NCBI RefSeq assembly: GCF_019966495.1
Contig: NZ_JAIMIA010000001.1
Location: 62,001-126,000, forward strand
Reading direction: 5' to 3'
Source of the DNA: Tateyamaria pelophila
GTDB taxonomy: Bacteria > Pseudomonadota > Alphaproteobacteria > Rhodobacterales > Rhodobacteraceae
DNA length: 64,000 nucleotides
The notes below the pieces were generated by a model, which made no database searches, had not been told where the DNA came from, and saw only the letters and a program-made list of their open reading frames with translations. Each line of letters begins with the position of its first letter. Position 1 is the first letter of the stretch. Made by a program: the position numbers and the translations under genes. This document shows, one piece after another, positions 35,556 to 44,926 of the stretch.

Positions 35556-36191
35556 ATGTCAGATCCCGAAATGAACCAGGGCGAGGTTGCTTATATCCGC
35601 CTGCTCACCGCCATTCGCAGCGGCGATTTCAAACCAGGAGACAGGTTGCGGGAAACCGACGTCGCCACACGCCTGTCGCTGTCGCGCACCCCTGTGCGCG
35701 AAGCGTTGCGCCGGTTGGAGGCCGATGGCATCGTCGAGCACCGTCCCCGTCTGGGTGCCGTCATCCGACAACTCAGTCACACCGAACTTGTCGAACTCTA
35801 CGAAATGCGATCGGTTCTGGAGAGGACCGCCGCCGAAATGGCCGCCAAACATGCGGCCTCCGCCGAAATCCACGCATTGGATGACCTCAATTGTGCCATT
35901 GCCGAGAGCGCACCGGCACAGGCCGCAGCACTCAATCAGGACTTTCATCGCGGGATCTATCATGCCACCCGAAACCGATTTCTGCTCGATGCGGCCCGCG
36001 CTCTTAACAATGCGCTGATGCTCCTTGGGCCGACCACTCTGGATGATCCCGAACGGATCAAGGTGGTCACATCGCAGCATCAGGACATTATCGATGCCAT
36101 CGCGAAGGGTGACGTGGCGGCGGCAGGGTCTGCGGCGACAGTGCATCTTGAGACCTCTTTGCGGCATCGGCTCAAGGTGCTTGGGCGATGA
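35556..36191 (+). CDS. GntR-family regulator (FCD subfamily)
   Basis: The 211-residue regulator has an N-terminal winged helix (AYIRLLTAIRSGDFKPGDRLRETDVA region; RLSLSRTPVREALRRLEADGIV near residue 42, as LSLSRTPVREALRRL) and a C-terminal all-helical FCD ligand domain (~80-205). The latter has the metal-binding His pattern in DFHRGIYHATRN and TSQHQDIIDAI. It overlaps the AbrB-family gene by ATGA and has a strong promoter/palindrome upstream. The ligand is probably a small carboxylate handled by the neighbouring transporter or the hydroxyacid dehydrogenase. Confidence 0.92.
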   Translation: MSDPEMNQGEVAYIRLLTAIRSGDFKPGDRLRETDVATRLSLSRTPVREALRRLEADGIVEHRPRLGAVIRQLSHTELVELYEMRSVLERTAAEMAAKHAASAEIHALDDLNCAIAESAPAQAAALNQDFHRGIYHATRNRFLLDAARALNNALMLLGPTTLDDPERIKVVTSQHQDIIDAIAKGDVAAAGSAATVHLETSLRHRLKVLGR

Positions 36192-37213
36192 TCTCCCTCG
36201 TGCTGACCTTCGCAATTGCCTTCGCGGGCGTCGCCATTTTCGAGGCTTTCGCCTTGCCGTTGCCATGGTTGCTTGGCCCAATCTCAGCCTGTCTGTGCGC
36301 GGCACTGGTGGGTTTCAGAATGCGCGGTATCAAACCGCTGAACGAGGGCATGCGCACCATTCTGGGCGTCGCCGTCGGCGCCACATTCACGCCTCCGTTG
36401 CTGTTGGCGATGACCGGGATGTGGCCGACCTTGATGCTGATCCCCGTCATGGTCGTGTGCATCGGACTGGTCGGCGTCCCCTACTTTCAACGGCTCTGGG
36501 GATATGACTTCGCCACCAGCTACTACTCGGCAATGCCCGGCGGGCTACAGGATATGCTGATCTTTGGCGAAGAGGCGGGCGGCAACCCGCGCAGCCTGTC
36601 TCTGATCCATGCCACGCGCGTGCTGGTCATTGTCGTGGCGTTGCCGTTTATCCTACAGGGGTTCTGGAACGCGGATTTGAGCAACCCGCCCGGCGCGCCG
36701 GCCAATTCCATCGCGCCAAGTCAAATGTTGCTCATGATCGCCTGTGCGCTTGTGGGCTGGCAAGGTGCCAAGGCCATCGGCATGTTTGGTGCATCGATCC
36801 TCGGCCCGTTGATCGTTGCGGCCGCCTGTGCGCTGGCGGGCCTGCTCCACCACCGGCCTCCGGCCGAGGCGATCTGGGCGGCGCAGTTCTTTATCGGCAT
36901 GGGCGTCGGCGTGAAATACACTGGCATCACCATGGCCGAAGTGCGCCGCGATATGGCCGCAGGCCTGGGCTTTTGCGTCATTCTGATCATCTTGACCCTG
37001 ATATTCGTCGAGGCCGTCTACATCCTTGAACTTGCACCCGGCATGGAGGCCCTTTTGGCCTTTGCCCCTGGCGGACAGGCCGAGCTTACTGTGCTTGCGC
37101 TGATCGTGGGGGCCGACGTCGCCTTTGTCATTGCCCACCACGTCTTGCGGATATTCGTGGTGATCCTCGGCGCACCGCTTTTTGCGCGCCTTTTCAGACA
37201 ACCTCAGGGTTGA
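36188..37213 (+). CDS. AbrB-family (ammonia monooxygenase-like annotated) membrane protein
   Basis: This 341-residue integral membrane protein has about ten helices and the AbrB-duplication pattern: LPLPWLLGPISACLCAA near residue 24 and a second half with KAIGMFGASILGPLIVAA, each containing a conserved GP-bend, plus YYSAMPGGLQDMLIFGEEAGG near residue 115. Such proteins are often mis-called ammonia monooxygenase; a transporter role is more likely. It is coupled to the GntR gene. Its last 20 bases overlap the convergent D-2-hydroxyacid dehydrogenase gene. Confidence 0.85.
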   Translation: MISLVLTFAIAFAGVAIFEAFALPLPWLLGPISACLCAALVGFRMRGIKPLNEGMRTILGVAVGATFTPPLLLAMTGMWPTLMLIPVMVVCIGLVGVPYFQRLWGYDFATSYYSAMPGGLQDMLIFGEEAGGNPRSLSLIHATRVLVIVVALPFILQGFWNADLSNPPGAPANSIAPSQMLLMIACALVGWQGAKAIGMFGASILGPLIVAAACALAGLLHHRPPAEAIWAAQFFIGMGVGVKYTGITMAEVRRDMAAGLGFCVILIILTLIFVEAVYILELAPGMEALLAFAPGGQAELTVLALIVGADVAFVIAHHVLRIFVVILGAPLFARLFRQPQG

Positions 37214-38159
37214 TCACGTGGATCGGGGCGCCTTGCGCATATGCGTTGACCTGATCGAAAATGTCCGAGAATTGCAGATCGAATTCATCCTCCGTCACAT
37301 AGCCGATATGTGGCGTGGCCAGCACGTTGGGATGCGTCGCCAGAATGTTGTCCGTGTCGGTCATCGGCTCTTTATCGAACACGTCGACCGCGGCAAATAT
37401 CCGGTCGCGGGCGATCTCGGCCTCAAGGGCCCCCGCCGCGATCAGGCCAGAGCGCGACGTGTTCACCAAAAGGCTGCGCGGCTGCATGGTCGCCAGATCG
37501 TCGGCGGTGATGATGCCGCGCGTTTCAGGTTTCAATCGGACATGCAGACTGACAATGTCTGAACTGGCAAAGAACGCCGCCCGGCTGGACGGAACATGGG
37601 CGCCGTCGGCCTGCGCGCGGGCGCGCCCGGCTTCGGACCCCCACCACTGCACATGCAACCCCATCGCCGCCGCATATCCCGCAACGGCGCCGGCAATGCG
37701 ACCATAGCCGTAAAGCCCCAGCGTACGCCCCCTGAGCGTGCGCCCGACCCCCATCTGCCACGTGCCGGCCCTGAGCGAGGCGGACTGCTGCGGGATCTGA
37801 CGGTACTGCGCCAAGATCAGCGCCAGCGTCATCTCGGCCGCCGCATAGGACGGGCTTCCACCGTGCATGTCCGAACAGAGCATGATGCCGTTGCGCGTAC
37901 AGCTTGGCACATCAATATGTGGATACACGCTGCGCTGGCTGATCAGCTTGAGGTTGGGCAACCGGTCGAGCAATTCCGCGCCGACTTTCGTACGCTCGCG
38001 AAACAGCACCAGGCAATCGGCATCCTGCACGCGTGCGGCCAGTTTGGCCGGGTCAGGCTCGTGATCCGTCCAGATGGTCACGTCATGGCCAGCAAGTTTC
38101 GCATAGCACGGCAATTCCCGCAGCGTGTCGAACCAATCGTCGAGAATATGAACGTTCAT
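37194..38159 (-). CDS. D-2-hydroxyacid dehydrogenase family protein
   Basis: The 321-residue NAD(P)-dependent enzyme has a nucleotide-binding motif TLGLYGYGRIAGAVAGYA near residue 148 and the catalytic Arg in LLVNTSRSGLI near residue 235. The Glu and His of the triad lie in VDVFDKEPM and ATPHIGYVTED near residues 265-290. That matches phosphoglycerate-dehydrogenase-like proteins without an ACT domain. The ATG at 38159 was chosen over an upstream frame to 38228 because family similarity begins at MNVHILDDW. It converges on the AbrB gene, overlapping by 20 bases. The substrate is unknown. Confidence 0.88.
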   Translation of the reverse strand: MNVHILDDWFDTLRELPCYAKLAGHDVTIWTDHEPDPAKLAARVQDADCLVLFRERTKVGAELLDRLPNLKLISQRSVYPHIDVPSCTRNGIMLCSDMHGGSPSYAAAEMTLALILAQYRQIPQQSASLRAGTWQMGVGRTLRGRTLGLYGYGRIAGAVAGYAAAMGLHVQWWGSEAGRARAQADGAHVPSSRAAFFASSDIVSLHVRLKPETRGIITADDLATMQPRSLLVNTSRSGLIAAGALEAEIARDRIFAAVDVFDKEPMTDTDNILATHPNVLATPHIGYVTEDEFDLQFSDIFDQVNAYAQGAPIHVINPEVV

Positions 38160-38272
38160 GCCTGCCTCATCTTTTGTTTGTCCCACCCATTGGTCGTCCA
38201 AACACTGCCTGACATCGGAAACGAACACCAGCCATCTGGTTACAGGGTCATTCCGTGATCAGTGCTGCCACT

Positions 38273-38785
38273 TCAGGAGTTTTCCGCCCTATCGCTCCTG
38301 AGGCAGGATCGAATGTACTTTGAAGCGGACCGAAAGTGGCTCGGACCAGCGGCTTCGGCCCATCGTCCGGGTGTCCAGGCGTTGCGCGCGCCTTTCATCG
38401 GGCCGCCATACAGCTCCTGCTCGGAATGACCGTCTATGAAATCGCAAAATTTGCCGAAATTTACGTCCAGCAATGCAATCGCTCCGGGCCAATCCAGATC
38501 ACTCTGCCGCGCCCTCACATCAGCATTATAGCGTTTGAGATCATTCCACTTGTACCCTTCAGCGGGAAAGAAAACGGGCGTTCCGGCAAGGCCGTCGGCA
38601 TACCAGCCCAAGAACAAGTCGACCCAATGGGCGCGATGTGCAATCACATCCTTGATCGACGTATCCTCATCCCGCTTTTCCAGTGCCGCAGCCGCTTCTA
38701 TCCGTGTCAGAAGGCTTCGGAGCTTTTCATACTCCTTCCGGCTGATCCCGGCCAAATCTTTCTTGTTCGTCGCTGCCATGGCCAT
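38273..38785 (-). CDS. ClbS/DfsB family four-helix-bundle protein
   Basis: This 170-residue DinB-like protein shows the ClbS/DfsB pattern: KDVIAHRAHWVDLFLGWYADGL near residue 46 (as KDVIAHRAHWVDLFLGW) and PAEGYKWNDLKRYN near residue 75. ClbS detoxifies colibactin and DfsB is a related alphaproteobacterial protein, so a protective hydrolase or thiol-binding role is possible but not shown. Two in-frame ATG codons (38785, 38779) are possible starts. Minus-strand monocistronic gene. Confidence 0.82.
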   Translation of the reverse strand: MAMAATNKKDLAGISRKEYEKLRSLLTRIEAAAALEKRDEDTSIKDVIAHRAHWVDLFLGWYADGLAGTPVFFPAEGYKWNDLKRYNADVRARQSDLDWPGAIALLDVNFGKFCDFIDGHSEQELYGGPMKGARNAWTPGRWAEAAGPSHFRSASKYIRSCLRSDRAENS

Positions 38786-38903
38786 CCCGTCCGTTTGGCA
38801 CAAAATCTAAGTGCGCGTCGGGACAAAGACCTTGTGATACATCAAGCGATGGCGTTTTCTGGACCAATCAGATGATTCAGAGTGCGTAAAGACAGGACCG
38901 CGC

Positions 38904-39512
38904 CTAGCGCATCAGCCGGTGCGAAATATCCGACATCATCGCCTCTTCCTGTTCCGTAGTAAGGTTCAGATCATGTTTGGCATCGATCTCCAGAAAGGCG
39001 TGGCCATGCACGAACATGTGCAGCATGTATCCCCGCCGCTCAATCTCTGCCTCCGGAGTGCCCGGCGGCATGACGGCGCGCACCTCGCGCTTGACCACGT
39101 CAAAACAGGCGTCCCCTCGCGCCTGTAATTCCGGGTCTTCTTCGTGGCCCTTTGTCAGCCCGAACATCAACCGAAACACGCCCGGTTCACGCCGTGCGAA
39201 GGCGGCGTAGCACATGCCCAAGGCCGTGATTGCCGCCATTTCATCGCCTGTCGCGGCCTGCGCGGCGTCGTCCATCTGCTGCCGCATCCGCTCGATTCCC
39301 CCCAGCGCAACGGCGCGTACGATCTCGTTTCGATCGTCAAAATGCTTGTAAGGTGCCGCCGAACTGACACCCGCGCGCCGCGCGGCTTCGGAAATTGAAA
39401 ACCCGTCCGCGCCTTTTTCCTCGACCAAAAGCCGCACAGTTTCAATAAGATGCGCACGCAAATCGCCGTGATGATACGGGGCGCGATCTGTCTGATGTGG
39501 TGCCTGCTTCAC
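38904..39512 (-). CDS. TetR-family regulator of the adjacent RND efflux operon
   Basis: The 202-residue regulator has an N-terminal TetR helix-turn-helix (GFSISEAARRAGVSSAAPYKHF, residues ~36-57; as FSISEAARRAGVSSAAPYKHF split at AAPYKHF) and a C-terminal ligand domain of the WHG type (FRLMFGLTKGHEEDPEL). It is transcribed away from the RND efflux genes that start 110 bases further on. An imperfect inverted repeat sits in the gap. Local repression of the pump, relieved by a hydrophobic ligand, is the expected arrangement. Confidence 0.9.
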   Translation of the reverse strand: MKQAPHQTDRAPYHHGDLRAHLIETVRLLVEEKGADGFSISEAARRAGVSSAAPYKHFDDRNEIVRAVALGGIERMRQQMDDAAQAATGDEMAAITALGMCYAAFARREPGVFRLMFGLTKGHEEDPELQARGDACFDVVKREVRAVMPPGTPEAEIERRGYMLHMFVHGHAFLEIDAKHDLNLTTEQEEAMMSDISHRLMR

Positions 39513-39541
39513 TTTTTTCGCCTCTTAGCCTTGCCAAAGTA

Positions 39542-39583
39542 AGTGGTTATTACATATCTCTGAATACAAGAGTAAGCACCACT
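39542..39583 (+). promoter_or_regulatory. Imperfect inverted repeat between tetR and RND genes
   Basis: AGTGGTTATTAC (39542-39553) and GTAAGCACCACT (39572-39583) are reverse complements at 10 of 12 positions, separated by 18 bases. The site is centred between the divergent TetR gene (start 39512) and the efflux operon (start 39622), where a TetR operator is expected. Confidence 0.5.
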
Positions 39584-39621
39584 AACTTTATGATTTTTCA
39601 CTGCGCCTCACGGAGTCGACG

Positions 39622-40788
39622 ATGACATTACCCCAGCAAGACCCCAACGTCTCGACGCCATTTTGGAAAAAAGCACTGCGTCGTCTGGCCACACTCACAG
39701 GAACCGTGGCGGTGATCGCACTGGCCGCCGGCGCCATCTGGCTGGGAAGTACCACGCTTGCCACCCGCGCAGCCGCCGTTGACGCGCCCCCGCCTGCAGC
39801 CATCACGACCGTTTCGGCGCTGAGGATCGCACCATCATCGACAGTGGTCACCACGCGCGCCTTTCATGGGCAGGTCGAAGCCGCCCAAACCGTCGATCTC
39901 GGGTTCGAGCAGAGCGGTCGCCTGAACGTTCTGAATGTGGACGAAGGCGATCGCGTCACACAGGGGCAGGTGCTGGCCAAGCTGGACACGCGCATATTGA
40001 TGACGGAACGCGCCCGCCTCAAAGCGTCCCGCGACGCCCTGGAGGCGCAGGCGGAACTGTCGCGCCGTACCAGCGAACGCCAGTCCCAATTGCGCAACCG
40101 GGGCTTTGCCTCGGATCAGGCGGTGGACAATGTGGCCCTCGGCCTGACCGCCATCAAGGCGCAGATGGCCGAAGTGGACGCTGCCATCACCCAAGTCGAC
40201 GTACGCCTGTCACAAACCGACCTGCTGGCCCCCTTTGACGGTGTCATCGGCGCGCGGTTTGTAGATCCCGGTGCCATTGTCAGCCCCGGCACCCCGATCG
40301 TGGACGTCCGCAAGGGCACAGCGCCAACCTTTCGCGTTGGCATTGATCCCAAGCTAGCCCCTGTGCTCCAGGACGCCCGGTCGGTTATCACCATTGGCGG
40401 AGTGCCATACCCGGCGCAATTCGCAGGATTGCGGTCAGATCTGGATCCGCAGACGCGCACGCGCACCGCTCTGTTTGAGCTGGAAACCGATGATCCGGTC
40501 TATCTCGCGGCAGGAACGCTGACGTTGGAAACCACGCAGGACATGGCTGGATACGCCGTTCCCCTGACTGCGCTGCGCGATGGGGTACGAGGGCTCTGGA
40601 CCGTCATTGTTCTGACACCTGAGAATGAGGACACACTTGTCGCGCAGGCTGCTGCGGTCGAAATCCTCCATATCGAAAACGACATCGCGTATGTGCGCGG
40701 CACATTGGACGGCGAAGTCTTGATCCTACCCGATGGCACCCACCGGCTTGTGCCCGGCAGTGTCGTGCGCCTTGCGGATGCCGAATGA
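39622..40788 (+). CDS. RND efflux periplasmic adaptor (membrane fusion protein)
   Basis: The 388-residue adaptor has an N-terminal membrane anchor (~20-45) and then the biotinyl-lipoyl half-motifs GQVEAAQTVDLGFEQSGRL and VDEGDRVTQGQVLAKLD near residues 78-120. A coiled-coil hairpin (~125-180, rich in Ala/Glu/Arg/Gln) and beta-barrel and membrane-proximal domains follow. It should link the inner-membrane pump to an outer-membrane channel, which is not encoded here. It overlaps the pump gene by ATGA. Confidence 0.92.
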   Translation: MTLPQQDPNVSTPFWKKALRRLATLTGTVAVIALAAGAIWLGSTTLATRAAAVDAPPPAAITTVSALRIAPSSTVVTTRAFHGQVEAAQTVDLGFEQSGRLNVLNVDEGDRVTQGQVLAKLDTRILMTERARLKASRDALEAQAELSRRTSERQSQLRNRGFASDQAVDNVALGLTAIKAQMAEVDAAITQVDVRLSQTDLLAPFDGVIGARFVDPGAIVSPGTPIVDVRKGTAPTFRVGIDPKLAPVLQDARSVITIGGVPYPAQFAGLRSDLDPQTRTRTALFELETDDPVYLAAGTLTLETTQDMAGYAVPLTALRDGVRGLWTVIVLTPENEDTLVAQAAAVEILHIENDIAYVRGTLDGEVLILPDGTHRLVPGSVVRLADAE

Positions 40789-43700
40789 TGGAGAGCCTCA
40801 CCTTTCGCCAACCCCGGATCGTCGCACTGGCCCTGCTGGTCATTATCGCGGCGGGTCTGTCCTCCCTGCTGGCCATTGGCCGACAAGAAGATCCAACGAT
40901 CACCAACCTCTTCGGCACCGTGACCACGGCGGTGCCCGGCGCCGATCCCGCCCGGGTCGAAGCCCTCGTAACGTCCGAGATCGAAGATGTATTGCGCGAA
41001 GTGGCAGAGGTCGATGTGATCTCTTCGGCCTCGTCTACGGGCATCTCGATTGTCTCGGTGGAACTGAGCGTGACAATTCCCGACGACCGGATCGAAGAGG
41101 TCTGGGCCGAAATCCGGAATGATCTGTCCGCCCTCGCCCCTACCCTGCCCGCCGACGCGCTGGAGCCTGAATTTGACACCGATGGTACGGGGGCATTCGC
41201 GGCCATTGCCGCGTTCAGCGCGTCGCCGGACGTGCCCAGCACGATCCTTGGCCGCTATGCGCGGGATCTGGCACAGGATTTGCGCAACATCCCCGGCACC
41301 GAATTGGTCGACATGTTCGGCGCGCCAAAGGACGAAGTTCTGGTGACCCTCGATCCGGTCGCAACGGCAGCCTTGGGACTGACGGCTGCCGATATTTCCA
41401 ACACCATCGCCCAGGCCGACGCCAAGGGCCCTGCGGGGCGGGTGCGCCCGAACGGGTCGGATTTGTTGATATCGGTCGCGGGCGAGGTCGAGGCGCTTGA
41501 CCGGTTGCGCGAGATCGTGATCCGCCAGTCTGACACCGGCGCCGTCACCTACCTGTCTCAGGTCGCAGAGATCACGCGCGGACCGCAGATGCCATCCTCC
41601 GAACTGGCGATCTACAACGGGAAGCCTGCCGTCTTGCTGGGTGCCAAGTTGGAATCCGGCCTTCAGGTGGATGTCTGGGCGGGGTTCGTGCGCGATGTGA
41701 TCGCAGACTATCAGCGTGATGTGCCGGTTGGGGTCTCACTTGATCTGGCCTTTGATCAAAGCGGCTATACCGCCGACCGGCTGGCCGAAGTTGGCCTGAA
41801 CATGGCGATCGGCGTCAGTCTTGTGGTGGGCGTGCTGCTTTTGACCCTTGGCTTGCGCTCTGCCTTGATTGTCGCGCTCATCCTGCCTGTTGTGACGCTG
41901 GCCACTTTGTTCACGATGAATTTCATCGGCCTCGCGATCCATCAGATGTCCGTGACCGGTTTGATCGTGGCACTGGGCCTGTTGGTGGACGCGGGTATCG
42001 TCATGACGGACGAGGTCGGTCAACGGCTCGAACGCGGGCTCAGCCGGATACAGGCGGTGCGCCAGTCGGTCAAACGCCTCTTTGCGCCATTGTTGGCGTC
42101 GACCATCACCACGGCCCTGTCCTTCACGCCGCTTATCCTGTTGCCGGGGCCTGCCGGCGATTTCGTCGGCTCCATCGCGATTGCTGTGGTCATCATGCTG
42201 GCGTGGTCCTTTGTCGTGGCGATCACGCTGACCCCTGCCGTCGCAGGGCACCTGCTGCCTGCGGGTGGTGTGCGTGGCGGGATTAAAGCCGGTGTTTTGG
42301 GGCGCGCCTTCGCCGCCAGCCTGCGGTGGGCGGTGCAAAACCCGGTGCGGTCGATTGCGCTGTCGCTTGTCCTGCCCATCATGGGCTTTCTGAGCCTGCC
42401 AACCCTCACGGCACAGTTCTTCCCCGGCGTGGACCGGGATCAGTTTTATATCGAGGTCAATCTGGCTCCCGGCACCGGCATCGCCGCAACGCAGAATGTG
42501 GTCGCCCGATTGAACGACCATTTGGGCCAAGACGCGCGGATCACGCAAATGATGTGGGTGGTGGGCCGTTCCGCGCCCGCCTTCTACTACAACATCGTCG
42601 GGGATCGTGAAAATGCGCCCGGCCACGCGCAGGCACTACTGACGACCACCTCGCCGCAAGCCACCGAAGCCGTGTTGCGCGAACTTCAGGCGACATTGGC
42701 TCAAACCGCGCCCGACGCGGAAATTCTCGTGCGCGGACTGGTGCAGGGACCACCCGTCGCGGCACCGGTCGAATTGCGGATCGTCGGCCCCGACGTAGGC
42801 ACCCTGCGCACCCTCGGGGACGAAGCTCGCCGGATCGTGGCCAGTACCGACAGCGTCGTCGTGGCCCGCAGCACCATTGGCGGGGGCGCGCCCAAGGCCG
42901 TCGTCACCATTGACGAAGCACAGGCCCAGCTGCTCGGCCTCGATCTGGGTCAGATCGCAGGTCAGTTGCAGGCCGGGCTTGAAGGGGTCATAGGCGGCTC
43001 CATGGTAGAAGGCGCCGAAGAGTTACCCATACGCGTCCGACTGGGGGATGCGACGCGCAGCTCCATTCAGGCAATTCGCGATCTGCCGATCCTGCGCCCG
43101 GATGCCGCCGCACTGGCCGCTGAAGGCCGCTGGCCCGCCCTGCCCTTGTCTGCGATCTCGACCATCGACCTGACACCGGCGGCCAGCACGATCACACGGC
43201 GCAACGGCGAACGGGTCAATACCGTCCAAGGCTTTATCCTGCGCGATGTGCTGCCCGAAGAAGCCCTGGGCCAGGTGCGGGCCGCACTGGACGCCGCAGG
43301 CTTTGATCTGCCACCGGGCTACAGGCTTGAAGTGGGCGGTGACAGCGATGCGCGCGCCGATACGCTGAGCGATCTTCTGGCCTCGCTTGGCCTGATCGTG
43401 ACTCTGTCGATTGCGGCCATTGCGCTGACGTTCAACTCGTTCCGGTTGACCGTGGTCACATTGGTTGTCGCAGGCCTGAGTGCAGGGCTGAGCCTGCTCG
43501 CGCTCGCGGTATTCCAGTACCCTTTCGGGATCAATGCGATCATCGGGGTCATCGGATCCATCGGGGTGTCAATCAACGCGGCGATCATCATTCTGTCGGG
43601 ACTGCAAGAGGACGATGCCGCCGCAAGCGGCGACAAGCAGGCGATGGTGGATGTGGTCATGGGATCGAGCCGCCATATCGTATCCACGACGATCACCACG

Positions 43701-43919
43701 TTCGGAGGGTTCCTGCCGCTGATCCTTGCCGGGGGCGGGTTCTGGCCACCGTTTGCGATGTCGGTCGCGGGAGGCGTGCTGTTATCGACCGTGGTGTCGT
43801 TTTACTTCACTCCGCCGCTCTTTGCCCTGATCCACCGCGTGCGCCAACGCACTCCACAAGCAGAGACATCCGATGCGCCGTTCCTGTTGCGCCCCTCCTA
43901 TCAGCACGCGGCGGAATAA
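40785..43919 (+). CDS. RND efflux pump inner-membrane transporter (AcrB family)
   Basis: This 1044-residue proton-driven exporter has the 12-helix RND layout: a first helix at the N-terminus, a large periplasmic loop (~30-330), helices 2-6, a second loop (~555-855) and helices 8-12. The TM4 motif is LGLLVDAGIVMTDEV, with one acidic residue where AcrB has two adjacent Asp. IGVIGSIGVSINAAIIILSGL is seen late in the protein. The gene is coupled to the adaptor gene, and the operon lies next to a TetR regulator. The substrate is unknown. Confidence 0.93.
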   Translation: MMESLTFRQPRIVALALLVIIAAGLSSLLAIGRQEDPTITNLFGTVTTAVPGADPARVEALVTSEIEDVLREVAEVDVISSASSTGISIVSVELSVTIPDDRIEEVWAEIRNDLSALAPTLPADALEPEFDTDGTGAFAAIAAFSASPDVPSTILGRYARDLAQDLRNIPGTELVDMFGAPKDEVLVTLDPVATAALGLTAADISNTIAQADAKGPAGRVRPNGSDLLISVAGEVEALDRLREIVIRQSDTGAVTYLSQVAEITRGPQMPSSELAIYNGKPAVLLGAKLESGLQVDVWAGFVRDVIADYQRDVPVGVSLDLAFDQSGYTADRLAEVGLNMAIGVSLVVGVLLLTLGLRSALIVALILPVVTLATLFTMNFIGLAIHQMSVTGLIVALGLLVDAGIVMTDEVGQRLERGLSRIQAVRQSVKRLFAPLLASTITTALSFTPLILLPGPAGDFVGSIAIAVVIMLAWSFVVAITLTPAVAGHLLPAGGVRGGIKAGVLGRAFAASLRWAVQNPVRSIALSLVLPIMGFLSLPTLTAQFFPGVDRDQFYIEVNLAPGTGIAATQNVVARLNDHLGQDARITQMMWVVGRSAPAFYYNIVGDRENAPGHAQALLTTTSPQATEAVLRELQATLAQTAPDAEILVRGLVQGPPVAAPVELRIVGPDVGTLRTLGDEARRIVASTDSVVVARSTIGGGAPKAVVTIDEAQAQLLGLDLGQIAGQLQAGLEGVIGGSMVEGAEELPIRVRLGDATRSSIQAIRDLPILRPDAAALAAEGRWPALPLSAISTIDLTPAASTITRRNGERVNTVQGFILRDVLPEEALGQVRAALDAAGFDLPPGYRLEVGGDSDARADTLSDLLASLGLIVTLSIAAIALTFNSFRLTVVTLVVAGLSAGLSLLALAVFQYPFGINAIIGVIGSIGVSINAAIIILSGLQEDDAAASGDKQAMVDVVMGSSRHIVSTTITTFGGFLPLILAGGGFWPPFAMSVAGGVLLSTVVSFYFTPPLFALIHRVRQRTPQAETSDAPFLLRPSYQHAAE

Positions 43920-44145
43920 TCCCGGGCGGGCGATCGTCCGAAAACAAGGGCCCGCAAGAGGCAGCTTCTGCCAAAGAAGCAAGAAACGGCGTCTTGCTGC
44001 GCGGCGTGCTGATCAACGCTCAAAAGACTTTGCGATGGTTTGGGGCCGACCAATCCAACATCCACCAGAATGGTGCCCACTCTCTTGACTTCATGCAGAG
44101 ATGACGGGACGGTTTGCCGGGGTTCCTTTTCACAAGGGTGGGGCA

Positions 44146-44664
44146 ATGACGGAAATTCTGGTGCGACTGGCGCGCGATGACAAGGATGTCGGCGCGGCGC
44201 GCGCACTCTGCCAAGAGTGGCTGGAATGGCATTGGGAAAACTACCCCGCCGATTGGCCGACAGGAGCCGATCATCCGATGGATCCCGAAAGGTTTCAGGC
44301 CATCCTTGAGGATCTACCGAAGCTCCATAAACGACCGCGTGGCGGCATCCTCATCGCCTCTGTGGACGGGATCCCTGCCGGATGTGTCATGTACAGCGAA
44401 GCAAGTCCGGGTATCGCTGAATTCAATCGAATGTTTGTGAGCACCGCGGGCCGGGGCCATGGGGTTGGGCGTCAAATGCTCGACGCCATGTTTGAACAGA
44501 TGGTGGCTGATGGATATGAAACCGTGTTCTTCTCATCGGCAACGTTTTTGACCCATGCACGCGCCATGTATGAGAGCGCCGGTTTCGTCTCTATGCCGCA
44601 ACCCGAGGGGTTCCCGGATGCATGGCGCAACAAAGTCTATTTCATGGAGCGCTCGCTCGTGTAG
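44146..44664 (+). CDS. GNAT-family N-acetyltransferase
   Basis: The 172-residue enzyme has the GNAT acetyl-CoA motif A as RMFVSTAGRGHGVGRQMLDAMF near residue 103 (key R/Q-x-x-G-x-G/A in GRGHGVGR), followed by the motif B stretch HARAMYESAGFVSM. The start at 44146 follows AAGGGTGGGG; an in-frame ATG at 44101 would add 15 residues. It stands alone after the RND operon. Substrate not determinable from sequence. Confidence 0.85.
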   Translation: MTEILVRLARDDKDVGAARALCQEWLEWHWENYPADWPTGADHPMDPERFQAILEDLPKLHKRPRGGILIASVDGIPAGCVMYSEASPGIAEFNRMFVSTAGRGHGVGRQMLDAMFEQMVADGYETVFFSSATFLTHARAMYESAGFVSMPQPEGFPDAWRNKVYFMERSLV

Positions 44665-44926
44665 TCGCACGACATGACGGTTCAGGATTTTGTGCCCGCT
44701 CAGCGCTGCGACCATTTGAAATCCAAAAACATACTTGGGTACGGGTGCGCCCTGACCTGGCTTCGATGACGCGGCACGCCACTGTCGATATTGACTTCAA
44801 ACATGCTGCATTCTTGTTTTATCACCCTTACGCGGAACAAGTTGGCTGTGTTCGCCGTCTACCTGCTTGCCAATCGGCCCGGCATACCCAACACTCCGCG
44901 CCAGAACGACAACAGGGAAATCAAAA

